Source of the DNA: Phascolarctobacterium sp.
GTDB taxonomy: Bacteria; Bacillota; Negativicutes; Acidaminococcales; Acidaminococcaceae
NCBI GenBank assembly: GCA_020024105.1
Contig: JAHHUH010000032.1
Coordinates: forward strand, 1 to 15,731
DNA length: 15,731 bases
Reading direction: 5' to 3'
Under the pieces are notes generated by a model. It was not told the DNA's origin, did not search any database, and saw only the letters and a list, made by a program, of their open reading frames with translations. The position numbers and the translations under genes were made by a program. This document shows, piece by piece, positions 1 to 7,178 of this stretch (position 1 is its first letter; each line of letters starts with the position of its first letter).

Positions 1-2
1 CT

Positions 3-545
3 CGTAATCTGGAGGTGGAGCAGGTACTCCTGCCCCTGCTTCCGGAAGCGGATAAGGAAGCACCCATCTTGGCACAGGTACCGCCAAAACGGACTCGGCG
101 TATTGGGGAGGAGCATTGCTTCAATTTTGGCGAGGTCCAGCTTCGGCTTTTACCGGCACCCAAGGATGCAGCCCAGCATAGTCCTAATTATTCCAGCTAT
201 GTACTGCTTTTGACTTATAGGGGGCAGAGAGTGCTTTTTACAGGTGATATTGACCAGGAGCGGGAAAGATCACTGACTGGGATAGGACCCTGTCAGGTAT
301 TGAAGGTGGCCCACCATGGTTCTAAAAGTAGTAGCTGTAGTGAATTTTTGCAGCAGGTACAGCCGCAGCTGGCAATTATTTCCTCCGGTCTGGGCAATAG
401 CTACGGACATCCACATGAGGAAGTAGTGGCACGTTTACAGCAATGTGGTGCAAAGGTGTTGCGGACGGATCATTTAGGGGCTATAAAATTAATAGTAAAA
501 GATGATAATTTATTTTTTAGTACCTACAGGGAGAGCTGGCGCTGA
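3..545 (+). CDS. comEC: ComEC/Rec2 DNA-uptake channel protein, C-terminal part
   Basis: This reading frame is open to the left window edge, so only the last 180 residues are present; full ComEC proteins are usually about 700-800 aa. The fragment is the C-terminal metallo-beta-lactamase-fold domain. Visible motifs are LFTGDID, then KVAHHGSKSSS (the HHGS signature of ComEC-type domains), then NSYGHPHEEV and finally RTDHLGAIKL, all in the usual order. ComEC forms the inner-membrane channel for single-stranded DNA during natural transformation, and this domain is thought to act on the non-transported strand. The membrane part lies outside the window. No terminator is obvious after the TGA. In many Firmicutes holA follows comEC directly; here about 1.5 kb of accessory sequence separates them. 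The family call is firm; whether the full gene is intact cannot be seen. Confidence 0.9.
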   Translation, partial: RNLEVEQVLLPLLPEADKEAPILAQVPPKRTRRIGEEHCFNFGEVQLRLLPAPKDAAQHSPNYSSYVLLLTYRGQRVLFTGDIDQERERSLTGIGPCQVLKVAHHGSKSSSCSEFLQQVQPQLAIISSGLGNSYGHPHEEVVARLQQCGAKVLRTDHLGAIKLIVKDDNLFFSTYRESWR

Positions 546-651
546 GGGCTGTAAAGCAGGGAAAACATTAACCAAAATAAATATATCGTGAAAAAGATAA
601 TAGTAGAATTTAAATAGAAATTAAATTATGATTACTTTCTAATTTTAAAAA

Positions 652-714
652 TACTATATAATGATTGTTTATAAACAAATGTACTATATATAGTAAATAT
701 TTATCATATATAGT
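652..714. promoter_or_regulatory. Cluster of AT-rich palindromes, possible operators
   Basis: Two perfect 14-bp palindromes lie side by side: TTGTTTATAAACAA (665-678) and TACTATATATAGTA (682-695). Variants of the second one flank it: TACTATATAATG (652-663) and TATCATATATAGTG (near 702-715). They sit just upstream of the XRE regulator gene, so autoregulatory binding sites are a natural guess. The DNA is very AT-rich, so some of the symmetry may be chance. Confidence 0.4.
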
Positions 715-715
715 G

Positions 716-744
716 TAGAAATCCACTTACAAAAATTATATAAT
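716..744 (+). promoter_or_regulatory. Possible promoter of the XRE regulator gene
   Basis: A perfect TATAAT -10 box lies at 739-744, with a weak -35 (TAGAAA, 4 of 6 consensus) 17 nt upstream. Transcription would start near 751, about 25 nt before the ATG at 776. The -35 abuts the palindrome cluster, which would suit repression. AT-rich DNA makes false -10 matches common. Confidence 0.4.
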
Positions 745-775
745 AAAAATAAGTTCATGGATAGTGGGTGGTATA

Positions 776-991
776 ATGTCGCAAATGGAATACAAGGCAA
801 TAGGGTTAAATATTCTCCATCAGCGGAGAATGAAGGACTTAACCCAGGAGCAACTGGCTTTGGCTGTAGGAATGTCCCGTTCACGTTTATCAGATATAGA
901 ACGAGGCAAGTGTAATTTCTCTTTGGATGCTATTATGAAAATAGCAATGGCATTAGGTGTGGATTATCATATTCTCTTGAATACCAAATAA
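776..991 (+). CDS. XRE-family helix-turn-helix transcriptional regulator
   Basis: A 71-residue protein that is essentially one HTH_3 (Cro/C1-type) domain. The core runs LTQEQLALAVGMSRSRLSDI followed by ERG, then a segment ending IAMALGVDYHILL, which is the standard five-helix pattern with the recognition helix around MSRSRLSDIERG. It should bind DNA as a dimer. I chose ATG 776 because GGTGG lies a few bases upstream; GTG 764 and ATG 785 are in-frame alternatives. A 52-residue ORF follows after 30 nt and a terminator closes the pair. The palindromes upstream suggest self-regulation (inference). The targets are unknown; it could be a solitary regulator, a remnant of a mobile element, or the regulator of the small neighbour. 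Confidence 0.85.
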   Translation: MSQMEYKAIGLNILHQRRMKDLTQEQLALAVGMSRSRLSDIERGKCNFSLDAIMKIAMALGVDYHILLNTK

Positions 992-1021
992 TCCATATTT
1001 CAAAGAGAGGAGATTGAGGGT

Positions 1022-1180
1022 ATGGACAGTATTGATATTGTGGAAATGGTAAAAGAAATGATTGATGAAGCTGTAAAACGAGAAGAGGCGCGAAAGCTGG
1101 CCATGTGCGCTGAGCAATCGTTCTACCAAAGTGAAGAATTTAGGAAAAGTAAAAATGAAGATAAAGCTAAGGATGAATAA
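1022..1180 (+). CDS. Small charged hypothetical protein, 52 aa
   Basis: An ATG at 1022 opens a 52-residue frame ending in TAA at 1178-1180. GAGAGGAG about 10 nt upstream is a good ribosome-binding site, and the gap to the XRE gene is 30 nt, so the two are probably co-transcribed. The protein begins MDSIDIVEMVKEMIDEAVKR and ends in a strongly charged tail rich in Lys and Glu (KSKNEDKAKDE). It looks helical, with no membrane segment, signal peptide or known domain. A partner or antidote of the XRE protein is possible but nothing in the sequence proves it. The strong SD and the terminator behind it favour a real gene; I do not recognise the family. Confidence 0.6.
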   Translation: MDSIDIVEMVKEMIDEAVKREEARKLAMCAEQSFYQSEEFRKSKNEDKAKDE

Positions 1181-1207
1181 TGGGAAGGGCATCCTACGGG
1201 ATGGAAT

Positions 1208-1255
1208 ATAAACCTCTGATACCAGTTGCGATTGGTGTTAGAGGTTTATTTTTTT
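1208..1255 (+). terminator. Intrinsic terminator after the XRE pair
   Basis: The arms ATAAACCTCT (1208-1217) and AGAGGTTTAT (1240-1249) pair perfectly over 10 bp, with ACCA/TGGT extending the stem inside, followed by a run of seven T (1249-1255). Confidence 0.85.
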
Positions 1256-1270
1256 ACCTAAAAGGTAGAT

Positions 1271-1287
1271 TATTGACATTGTCAATA
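1271..1287. promoter_or_regulatory. 17-nt perfect palindrome, possible operator
   Basis: TATTGACA-T-TGTCAATA is a perfect inverted repeat about 160 nt upstream of the promoter of the next gene. It is not followed by a T run, so it is not a terminator. Its role is unknown; a protein-binding site is one option. Confidence 0.35.
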
Positions 1288-1448
1288 AAAATAGGCTGCT
1301 GGGACAGGGAGGCTTTTCTTATTTAATTAGCTTGTCAAGCAAAATATTTTGTCTTGTGGGATAAAATAGGGACATCTATGAAAAAACAGTCAAAATAGGT
1401 GGATGTGACATTTGGTGGACATGGTAGGCATTAAGCTTAACTTCATAC

Positions 1449-1476
1449 TTGTGCTTTGATTTTTATATGCTATAAT
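1449..1476 (+). promoter_or_regulatory. Promoter of the interrupted gene
   Basis: TTGTGC (1449-1454), 16-nt spacer, perfect TATAAT (1471-1476) preceded by TGC, so an extended -10. The start would be near 1484, with SD GGAGG (1496-1500) and ATG 1509 downstream. Confidence 0.65.
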
Positions 1477-1508
1477 GTGGACAAATAAAAAAAGCGGAGG
1501 TATGCAGA

Positions 1509-2015
1509 ATGGAAAAAGCAAGATTATTGGAGCTGGCTGATTTATTGAACGAGGCCGTACAAATAGGACATTTAGGAAAATATCAAATGGTAATGCTTAC
1601 GGAGCCTGGAGAAGAACCAGTATTCTAAGGGCTTAACTGCTGGTTAAAGAATGAATATAATTATCACGCTGGAATCTATAGATTCTATAATGAGGAAACA
1701 GGAGAAGATTATGGAATTTTATTAACGGATTGGCGAGACAATTGGGACTATTATTTTATAGTGTGCGATAATCATAAAAACTCCGGTGCAGAGGTGGAGC
1801 TGAAGGATGAAACAGAAGACGAGCTTTGCTGGCTGTATCGTCCCTCTAAGCGTGATGGCCGTAACCAGGAGCGCAAGGAGGCCTTTAAGAAAATTTATGG
1901 AGGTCTAAGAGTTTATTTTAAAGTACCTCAGAATGTTGAGGAATTGAGCGAGTTTATAGAAGAATTACTGCTGTTAGCAGCCAATCGCAAAAAAGCAGAT
2001 ACTCTTGATGAATAA
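1509..2015 (+). pseudogene. Unknown acidic protein gene with an in-frame stop at codon 40
   Basis: A good SD (GGAGG, 1496-1500) and ATG 1509 start a frame that meets TAA at 1626-1628 after 39 codons. The same frame then stays open for 128 more codons to the TAA at 2013-2015, and together they would encode one protein of about 168 aa. After the internal stop there is no in-frame ATG; the first start-like codon is GTG 1761, which has no SD. This points to one gene broken by a nonsense mutation rather than two genes. The distal part is rich in Trp, Tyr and acidic residues (TDWRDNWDYYF; DETEDELCWLYR) and ends in a helical acidic segment. I do not recognise the family. Alternatives are a genuine 39-residue product, stop-codon readthrough, or a sequencing error. 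Confidence 0.6.
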
Positions 2016-2084
2016 TGGGCAGCCTGGGATGTAGGCTAAAGGAAAATGTGGGCCTCTTTACCATTCCCTCTTCTTGTGTTACTG

Positions 2085-2099
2085 TATAGATAGTCTATA
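2085..2099. promoter_or_regulatory. Short inverted repeat upstream of holA
   Basis: TATAGA-TAG-TCTATA lies 18-32 nt before the holA start. It may overlap a promoter, but no convincing -35/-10 pair is visible between 2016 and 2116. Confidence 0.25.
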
Positions 2100-2116
2100 G
2101 AGCTCAAGGAGTAATT

Positions 2117-3199
2117 ATGGAAATAAAACCGGAAGAGTTATTAAAGAAAATAAAAAAGGGTGAGGAGCTGCCCCACCTGTTAATTATAGTGGGCGAAGAG
2201 GATTATTACCGTAAGCAGTTGCTACAGGCGCTGCCGGAGTATGTTTTTGCCGGGGTGGAGCCTGCGGATAGGGAAATAACCATTTTTGAAAAGGAAACCT
2301 CCTTGCCGGAGCTGAGTGCTACTATTAATAGCTATCCTTTTTTCTGTGGCCGTTCTCTGGTAATCCTTAGTGATGAAAAGCTGTGGAGCAGGGGTGGTAA
2401 GAAGGCAGACAATCAGTCAGCAGAGGATAAGAAATGGGAGGAGAAGCAGGCGGAAAAGCTCCTAGCAGTGTTAGGTGATGTACCTGACTATTGTATGGTA
2501 GTGGTTAATGCTAAAAAGCTGGATAAACGCCTGAAGCTATATAAAAGTCTGGCCAAGCTGGGCCTAGTCTGCGAATGTGCCACTATAAAGCTGAATAATA
2601 TAGGCGGCTGGCTTCAGGAGCAGGCCCGTCTACAGGGCTCCTCCTTTGAGCCGGATGCTCTGGGTTTGGTTATGGAATACCTTGCTCCCGTGGATACGGT
2701 TCCCTTGCAGCTGCTGCATCAGGAAATAGAAAAGCTGGCTATTTATACGGATGGGAAAAAATCCTGGTCCAGGGAGGATGTGGAGGAAATTTTTTCCGAG
2801 CTGCCGGAGGTATCCAGCTTCGCCGTTTCCAATGCGGTGGCTAATCGTAAGCTACCTGCGGTGCTGGAGCTATTGGCAGGTGAGCGGAAGAAGGGCACCT
2901 ACATCCTACCCCTTTTAGGTGGCCTGATGTTCAGCGTCCGGCGACTTCTGAGGGTGAAGGAGCTGGCAGATCAGGGAAAGGGCGCAGCCCAGATTCAGGC
3001 ACTTACCAAGCAGAATCTCTATTCTGTGAAAATAGTGCTACAGCAATGCCGTTATTTTTCCCAGCAGTCCCTACGGGAAGCGCTATTGGAGATGGCCCAG
3101 CTGAACATAGGCTTACGCCAGGGGGGGCGAGGCTACGAGCGTTTAGAGGAAATTTTGGTAAAATTATTAAGTTCAGAAAAAAGTGCTGGACAAAAATAA
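2117..3199 (+). CDS. holA: DNA polymerase III subunit delta
   Basis: The 360-residue product has the usual length for the delta subunit of the clamp-loader complex, which opens the beta sliding clamp during chromosome replication. The N-terminal domain starts with EELLKKIKKG and LLIIVGEEDYYRKQLL, the typical HolA opening in which the AAA+ fold lacks a working Walker A. The middle contains FFCGRSLVIL and a long segment ending in the helical C-terminal collar domain (LLGGLMFSVRRLLRVKELAD; LNIGLRQGGRGYERLEEILVKLL). ATG 2117 follows AAGGAG by about 6 nt. The gene lies downstream of comEC, as in many Firmicutes, but with accessory genes in between. Its last codons overlap a likely promoter (3187-3215) for downstream RNA. 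Confidence 0.9.
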   Translation: MEIKPEELLKKIKKGEELPHLLIIVGEEDYYRKQLLQALPEYVFAGVEPADREITIFEKETSLPELSATINSYPFFCGRSLVILSDEKLWSRGGKKADNQSAEDKKWEEKQAEKLLAVLGDVPDYCMVVVNAKKLDKRLKLYKSLAKLGLVCECATIKLNNIGGWLQEQARLQGSSFEPDALGLVMEYLAPVDTVPLQLLHQEIEKLAIYTDGKKSWSREDVEEIFSELPEVSSFAVSNAVANRKLPAVLELLAGERKKGTYILPLLGGLMFSVRRLLRVKELADQGKGAAQIQALTKQNLYSVKIVLQQCRYFSQQSLREALLEMAQLNIGLRQGGRGYERLEEILVKLLSSEKSAGQK

Positions 3200-3215
3200 G
3201 AAAGCTTTGTATAAT
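3187..3215 (+). promoter_or_regulatory. Promoter at the 3' end of holA
   Basis: TGGACA (3187-3192, 5 of 6 consensus), exactly 17 nt, then perfect TATAAT (3210-3215). The start would be near 3222, only about 10 nt before a terminator hairpin. I see no other good promoter before glnA. Confidence 0.55.
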
Positions 3216-3230
3216 AAACCTAGTCAACGG

Positions 3231-3276
3231 AGACTTTTTCAGGATAGGTATGCCTATTCTTGAAAAAGTCTTTTTT
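3231..3276 (+). terminator. Strong intrinsic terminator between holA and glnA
   Basis: Arms AGACTTTTTCAGGATAGG and CCTATTCTTGAAAAAGTCT form a stem of about 18 bp with one wobble pair and a short TATG loop, followed by six T. It ends holA transcription and may act as an attenuator in front of glnA. Confidence 0.9.
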
Positions 3277-3336
3277 GTTTTTGTAAGCATGTTTTTGTGA
3301 AAGGAAAGCAGTAACAACTTACTGTTGGTGGCGACA

Positions 3337-5244
3337 ATGAATAAAAAAGATTTACTTTACTACATCAAACCAGAGCAGCAGAATGAGCAGGATTTGCAGA
3401 CTTTATTGACAATGCATCCGCAAATTCAATTTGTTTCCCTGATGGGCGTGGATTTTGCTGGTAATGATACGGATGAAAAAATTCCGATGAGCATCTTCCT
3501 CAAGGATACCAGCGGCTTCCTGGAGGGTAGTGCGGCACAGACCGACGGCTCCTCCGTAGTTATGCCCGGTATTGCAACGCTTAATGACGCTCGTGTAGAT
3601 TTAAAGATTGATAAAACTGTTAATTGGTATGTTGATTATAATTACGAACATTTTGATGCTGACAGCGGCGACATGGTGGGCACCCTGCGTATTCCCTGCT
3701 TCTTAATCCATAATGGTGATTACGTCTGCTCCCGCTCCATTCTTCGTGATACCTTAAAGTATGTGGAAGAGGAAATGCTGGCTATGTTTAAAAAATATCC
3801 TACAATCGCAGGTCTGGAGCATATTAACCTGCTGGATATTGAAAAGCTGGTCTTCACCTGTGCTACCGAATTAGAGTTCTGGGTAAAAACTCCCGCAGAG
3901 GATGCTCCTCTGGAGGCACTGAGCTCCTCCCAGATTATGCAGGAGCAGTACTGGCAGCGCACCCGTGGTAATGTCCGCACCGCCTTGGAGCAGACCATCC
4001 AGATGTTGGATTGGTATGGTCTGGAGCCGGAAATGGGCCACAAGGAATGTGGCGGCGTTAAGGGCCAGATTGATGGTACCGGCCACATGACCCACGTTAT
4101 GGAGCAATTAGAGGTGGACTGGAAATTTAACATTGGCGTCCAGACAGCGGATAATGAGCTGCTGGCCCGCATCATTGTTAAGGAAGTCTTCCGTATGAAC
4201 GGCCTGGAGGTAGCCTTCCTGGCAAAACCCATCCCCGGTGTTGCCGGCAGTGGTGAGCACGTACACGTAGGCATGGCTGCTAAATTAAAGAGCGGCAAGC
4301 TGGTGAATCTGTTCTCTCCTCGTGATATGCATGAGGATTTCCTTTCCGCTGTGGGCTATGGCGCTATTATGGGCATGTTGAAGAACTATGAGGTTATTAA
4401 CCCATTCATCTCCTGCACCATTGACTCCTTTAATCGTCTGAAACCCGGCTTTGAAGCACCTATCTGCATTGTTACTTCTCTGGGCCTGAGTCCGGAAATT
4501 CCTTCCCGTAACAGAACTATCCTGGCTGGTCTGATTCGTGATTTGGATAACCCCATGGCTACACGCATGGAAATGCGTTCTCCCAATCCCTATACTAATA
4601 CCTATATCGCTTTGGCTGCCTTCTATCTGGCATCCCTGGATGGTATTAAGGCCTGCGTAGAATCTGGTAAGAGCCTGAAGGAGCTGGAGGCTGAGATTTC
4701 CAAAAAGTCCGGTGAGGAAGGCTTCTATTTGGAGAAGAATCGTGAATATCGTACCGAGGACGATGTGTTTGAAGACTTTACCGCTGAAGAGAGGGACCGT
4801 CTCTTTGGTAAACCGCCCGCTACCGTATGGGAAAACTTCTGTGCCTTTGAAAAATATCCTGAAAAAATGCAAGCTTTGACCGGTAGTAATATTTTGAGAC
4901 GCGAATATGCAGAATCCTTTAAACAGGGTGCGTTGATCCGTTGGACCACCGAGCTGCTCAACCGCTTCTTACCGGAAAATCATCAGGCAGTAGTGGACAT
5001 GAAGCGTTTACATCATCAGGAAAGCTGCACCGATTGCGACTTGGCCCTGTGGCATAAAATTCAGGAAATGCGTAATCGTCTAGCTAAGGATTCCTTGGAA
5101 CAAAGAAGCTTATTCAGCCGTCTGCGTAAGGCGGTGGCTAATGCAGATTATGATCAGGCATCTGTATTACAATTAGAGATTTCTGCAGTTATGAACGAAT
5201 TAAACCATGTTTATCATGACTATAAAGAAAATATCATCGACTAA
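3337..5244 (+). CDS. glnA: Glutamine synthetase, long form with C-terminal extension
   Basis: The 635-residue protein carries the glutamine synthetase fold, which joins ammonia to glutamate using ATP. The catalytic signatures are in order: EMGHKECGGVKGQID from Glu232 (metal/substrate acidic strand), KPIPGVAGSGEHVHVG with His308 and His310 (the NGSGxHxH-like site), INPFISCTIDSFNRLKPG (ATP/ammonia region), then RMEMRSPNPYTN from about Arg410. Ordinary GSI enzymes are about 440-470 aa; this one is longer and ends in roughly 150 extra, mostly helical residues, including a UVR-like pair of helices near the C-terminus (DYDQASVLQLEISAVMNELN). I use ATG 3337 with GGTGG five bases upstream; TTG 3325 is possible. 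CAGTAA-CAAC-TTACTG (3309-3324) forms a small hairpin just before the start. Terminators flank the gene, so it is probably monocistronic. The function is firm; the exact GS subclass is not. Confidence 0.88.
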   Translation: MNKKDLLYYIKPEQQNEQDLQTLLTMHPQIQFVSLMGVDFAGNDTDEKIPMSIFLKDTSGFLEGSAAQTDGSSVVMPGIATLNDARVDLKIDKTVNWYVDYNYEHFDADSGDMVGTLRIPCFLIHNGDYVCSRSILRDTLKYVEEEMLAMFKKYPTIAGLEHINLLDIEKLVFTCATELEFWVKTPAEDAPLEALSSSQIMQEQYWQRTRGNVRTALEQTIQMLDWYGLEPEMGHKECGGVKGQIDGTGHMTHVMEQLEVDWKFNIGVQTADNELLARIIVKEVFRMNGLEVAFLAKPIPGVAGSGEHVHVGMAAKLKSGKLVNLFSPRDMHEDFLSAVGYGAIMGMLKNYEVINPFISCTIDSFNRLKPGFEAPICIVTSLGLSPEIPSRNRTILAGLIRDLDNPMATRMEMRSPNPYTNTYIALAAFYLASLDGIKACVESGKSLKELEAEISKKSGEEGFYLEKNREYRTEDDVFEDFTAEERDRLFGKPPATVWENFCAFEKYPEKMQALTGSNILRREYAESFKQGALIRWTTELLNRFLPENHQAVVDMKRLHHQESCTDCDLALWHKIQEMRNRLAKDSLEQRSLFSRLRKAVANADYDQASVLQLEISAVMNELNHVYHDYKENIID

Positions 5245-5299
5245 TTTTAAAGAAAAAAAGAAACAAAAAAATTAGTTCGTGGAGGACCAAATTGAGGGG

Positions 5300-5357
5300 A
5301 AATGCACCCCAAGCCTGGATGTTTTGCCGTGGCTTGGTGGTGCATTTTGTTTTGTTT
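5300..5357 (+). terminator. Intrinsic terminator after glnA
   Basis: AAATGCACC (from 5300) pairs with GGTGCATTT (to 5347), extended by CAAGCC/GGCTTG with a one-base bulge, followed by the T-rich TTTTGTTTTGTTT. Confidence 0.85.
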
Positions 5358-5379
5358 ATGAATAAAAACGCTTTAATTG

Positions 5380-5408
5380 TTGAGTTAAAAATAAATTTAT
5401 GGTAAAAT
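5380..5408 (+). promoter_or_regulatory. Promoter of the thioesterase / acyl-CoA dehydrogenase unit
   Basis: TTGAGT (5380-5385), 17-nt spacer, TAAAAT (5403-5408) with TGG just before it (extended -10). It lies about 50 nt upstream of the thioesterase start. Confidence 0.6.
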
Positions 5409-5458
5409 ATGTAAAGGTATTGTGGCACTGAATAGGCCATGAAAGAGAGGCGTATGCC

Positions 5459-5899
5459 ATGATTGAGCAGGTGAAGGATGTTCCTGCCTATATCAGAAAA
5501 ATGTATGAAAATAATGCTTTCATGAATAACTTTGGTGTTCATATTGACGAAATTACCTGTGGACATGCAGTGGTCAGCATGGAATTGGACCCGGCGAAGC
5601 ATTTTAACCATCGGGGAATTTGCCATGGTGGCGCTTTAATGGCTCTGGCAGATTCCGTTTTAGGTGTGACGGGAGCCAGTGTGGGAGCAGTAGTGGCTAC
5701 GCTTAATTTTAGTATGAATTTTATCAAGAATGTTCATTCCGAAAAGCATATTTATGTTACTAGTAACATTCGGCATCACGGTCGTACAACTATGGTAATT
5801 GAGGCAGAAATGTATGATACGGATAATAGACTGATGGCAACAGTAATGACTACGATGTTTATTGTTGGCAGGTTTGAAGAAATACCTGAAAAATGGTGA
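5459..5899 (+). CDS. PaaI-family hotdog-fold thioesterase
   Basis: The 146-residue product has the single-hotdog-domain pattern of PaaI/YbgC-like acyl-CoA thioesterases, which hydrolyse CoA esters in the cytoplasm. The signature HRGICHGGALMALADSVLG (residues 51-69) contains the HGG turn (His56-Gly57-Gly58) and Asp65 on the long hotdog helix, where the family usually has its catalytic acid. It continues with LNFSMNFIKNV and a final beta strand (VMTTMFIVGRFEEI). GAGAGG lies 8 nt before ATG 5459. The acyl-CoA dehydrogenase gene follows after 46 nt with no terminator between, so the two are likely co-transcribed and act on related CoA esters (inference). The actual substrate cannot be told from sequence. 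Confidence 0.85.
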   Translation: MIEQVKDVPAYIRKMYENNAFMNNFGVHIDEITCGHAVVSMELDPAKHFNHRGICHGGALMALADSVLGVTGASVGAVVATLNFSMNFIKNVHSEKHIYVTSNIRHHGRTTMVIEAEMYDTDNRLMATVMTTMFIVGRFEEIPEKW

Positions 5900-5945
5900 T
5901 TTGTATACATACATGAAGAAATTTTTTTGTTTTGGAGGAAAAAAT

Positions 5946-7085
5946 ATGGATTTTGCATTGAATGAAGAGCAATTAGAGCTGCAAGAAATGGTCAGAGAAT
6001 TTGTTGAAAAAGAAGTTACTCCTTATACAGCAGAAATGGATAGAGAAAACCATATGCGCGACGGCTTATTGGAAAGAGCTGACGAAATGGGTCTCCTGAA
6101 TCTGATCGTTCCTGAAGAATTTGACGGTCCTGGTTTGGACAGCATCAGCATTGCTGCTATTTACGAAGAATTGGGCAAGGGCTGCGCAGGTGTAGCTACT
6201 TCCTTAGCTGCTAACTCCTTGGCTACTTTACCGGTATTGATTGCTGGTACTGAGGAACAAAAGAAAATGTACTGCGATATCCTGAACAACGGCGGTCTGG
6301 CTGCTTTTGCTTTGACTGAACCCGGTGCAGGTAGTGACGCAGGCGGTGTATCCACCCGTGCGGTAAAGAATAAAGAAGAAGGTACCTACACTCTGAATGG
6401 TACTAAAATGTTCATCACCAATGCTGGTCTGGCAGATATTTTCCTGATTTTTGCTAATACCCGTAAAACCGGTGGTATCCGCGGTTTGACCTGCTTTATT
6501 GTGCCGAAAGACACTCCGGGTCTGTCCATTGGTAAAAAAGAAGATAAAATGGGTATCCGTCCTTCCAATACCTGTGAAGTTATTCTTCAAGACGTTGTTG
6601 TACCTGAAGCAAACCGTGTTGGTCGTGAAGGAGAAGGCTTCCGTATTGCTATGAACACCTTGGATAGTGCTCGTCCCTTCGTTGGTGCCTGCTCCGTAGG
6701 CTTGGCTCAAGCTGCTTTGGACTGCGCTGTTAAATACGCTAAGGAACGTCGTCAATTTGGTCAACCCATTGCTTCCTTCCAATTAGTACAAGCTATGATT
6801 GCTGATATGGCTATGAAGGTTGAAACTGCTCGTCTGATGGTTTACAAAACCTGTTGGATGCGCGACCAGGGTATGGAATTCTCCAAGGAAGCTGCTATGG
6901 CTAAATGCTATGCTGCCGATGTAGCAATGCAGGTAACCACTGACGCTGTTCAGGTAATGGGCGGCTATGGCTATACTCGTGAATATCCTGTAGAAAAAAT
7001 GATGCGTGATGCTAAGATTATGCAAATCTACGAAGGCACCAACCAAATTCAACGTTTGGTAATTGCTAACAAAATTTTATACTAA
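5946..7085 (+). CDS. Acyl-CoA dehydrogenase (FAD)
   Basis: A 379-residue flavoprotein of standard length for short-chain/butyryl-CoA-type dehydrogenases, which form the 2,3-double bond of acyl-CoA or run the reverse reduction with electron-transfer flavoprotein. Motifs in order: FALTEPGAGSDAG (flavin/substrate signature), GTKMFITNAGLAD, RRQFGQPIASFQLVQ, QVMGGYGYTREYPVEKMMRD, and IYEGTNQIQR, whose Glu363 is at the place of the catalytic base in SCAD/MCAD/BCD. ATG 5946 has a strong SD, GGAGG, 7 nt upstream; in-frame GTG/TTG codons further left overlap the thioesterase gene and lack such a site. etfA/etfB genes do not follow; the unit ends at a terminator. Codon use favours GCT/GGT-type codons as in well-expressed genes. 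Chain-length preference (butyryl, glutaryl or branched) is open. Confidence 0.92.
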   Translation: MDFALNEEQLELQEMVREFVEKEVTPYTAEMDRENHMRDGLLERADEMGLLNLIVPEEFDGPGLDSISIAAIYEELGKGCAGVATSLAANSLATLPVLIAGTEEQKKMYCDILNNGGLAAFALTEPGAGSDAGGVSTRAVKNKEEGTYTLNGTKMFITNAGLADIFLIFANTRKTGGIRGLTCFIVPKDTPGLSIGKKEDKMGIRPSNTCEVILQDVVVPEANRVGREGEGFRIAMNTLDSARPFVGACSVGLAQAALDCAVKYAKERRQFGQPIASFQLVQAMIADMAMKVETARLMVYKTCWMRDQGMEFSKEAAMAKCYAADVAMQVTTDAVQVMGGYGYTREYPVEKMMRDAKIMQIYEGTNQIQRLVIANKILY

Positions 7086-7106
7086 GCCTTTAAAGTAAAA
7101 TTTGTT

Positions 7107-7142
7107 CCCCTGTCTCGTTGGAGGCAGGGGGATTTTGTTTTT
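7107..7142 (+). terminator. Intrinsic terminator after the acyl-CoA dehydrogenase
   Basis: CCCCTGTCTC (7107-7116) pairs with GAGGCAGGGG (7121-7130) with one wobble and a GTTG loop, followed by ATTTTGTTTTT. Confidence 0.88.
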
Positions 7143-7178
7143 ATAAGGGTGAAGATGGCCAAGGCGGAAGCCAAAAGT

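Noticed and set aside
3046..3300. Plus-strand frame overlapping the holA end and terminator
   Set aside because: It overlaps well-conserved holA and runs through a strong terminator hairpin; no SD and no recognisable protein.
3720..4298. 192-codon minus-strand frame inside glnA
   Set aside because: It is a shadow of the conserved glutamine synthetase frame, has Ser/Pro/Thr-rich low-complexity content and no domain. Similar minus-strand frames over glnA, the dehydrogenase and cas9 were dropped for the same reason.
5862..5945. Upstream extension of the acyl-CoA dehydrogenase
   Set aside because: It would overlap the thioesterase gene and lacks an SD, while ATG 5946 has GGAGG at 7 nt and gives the standard family length.
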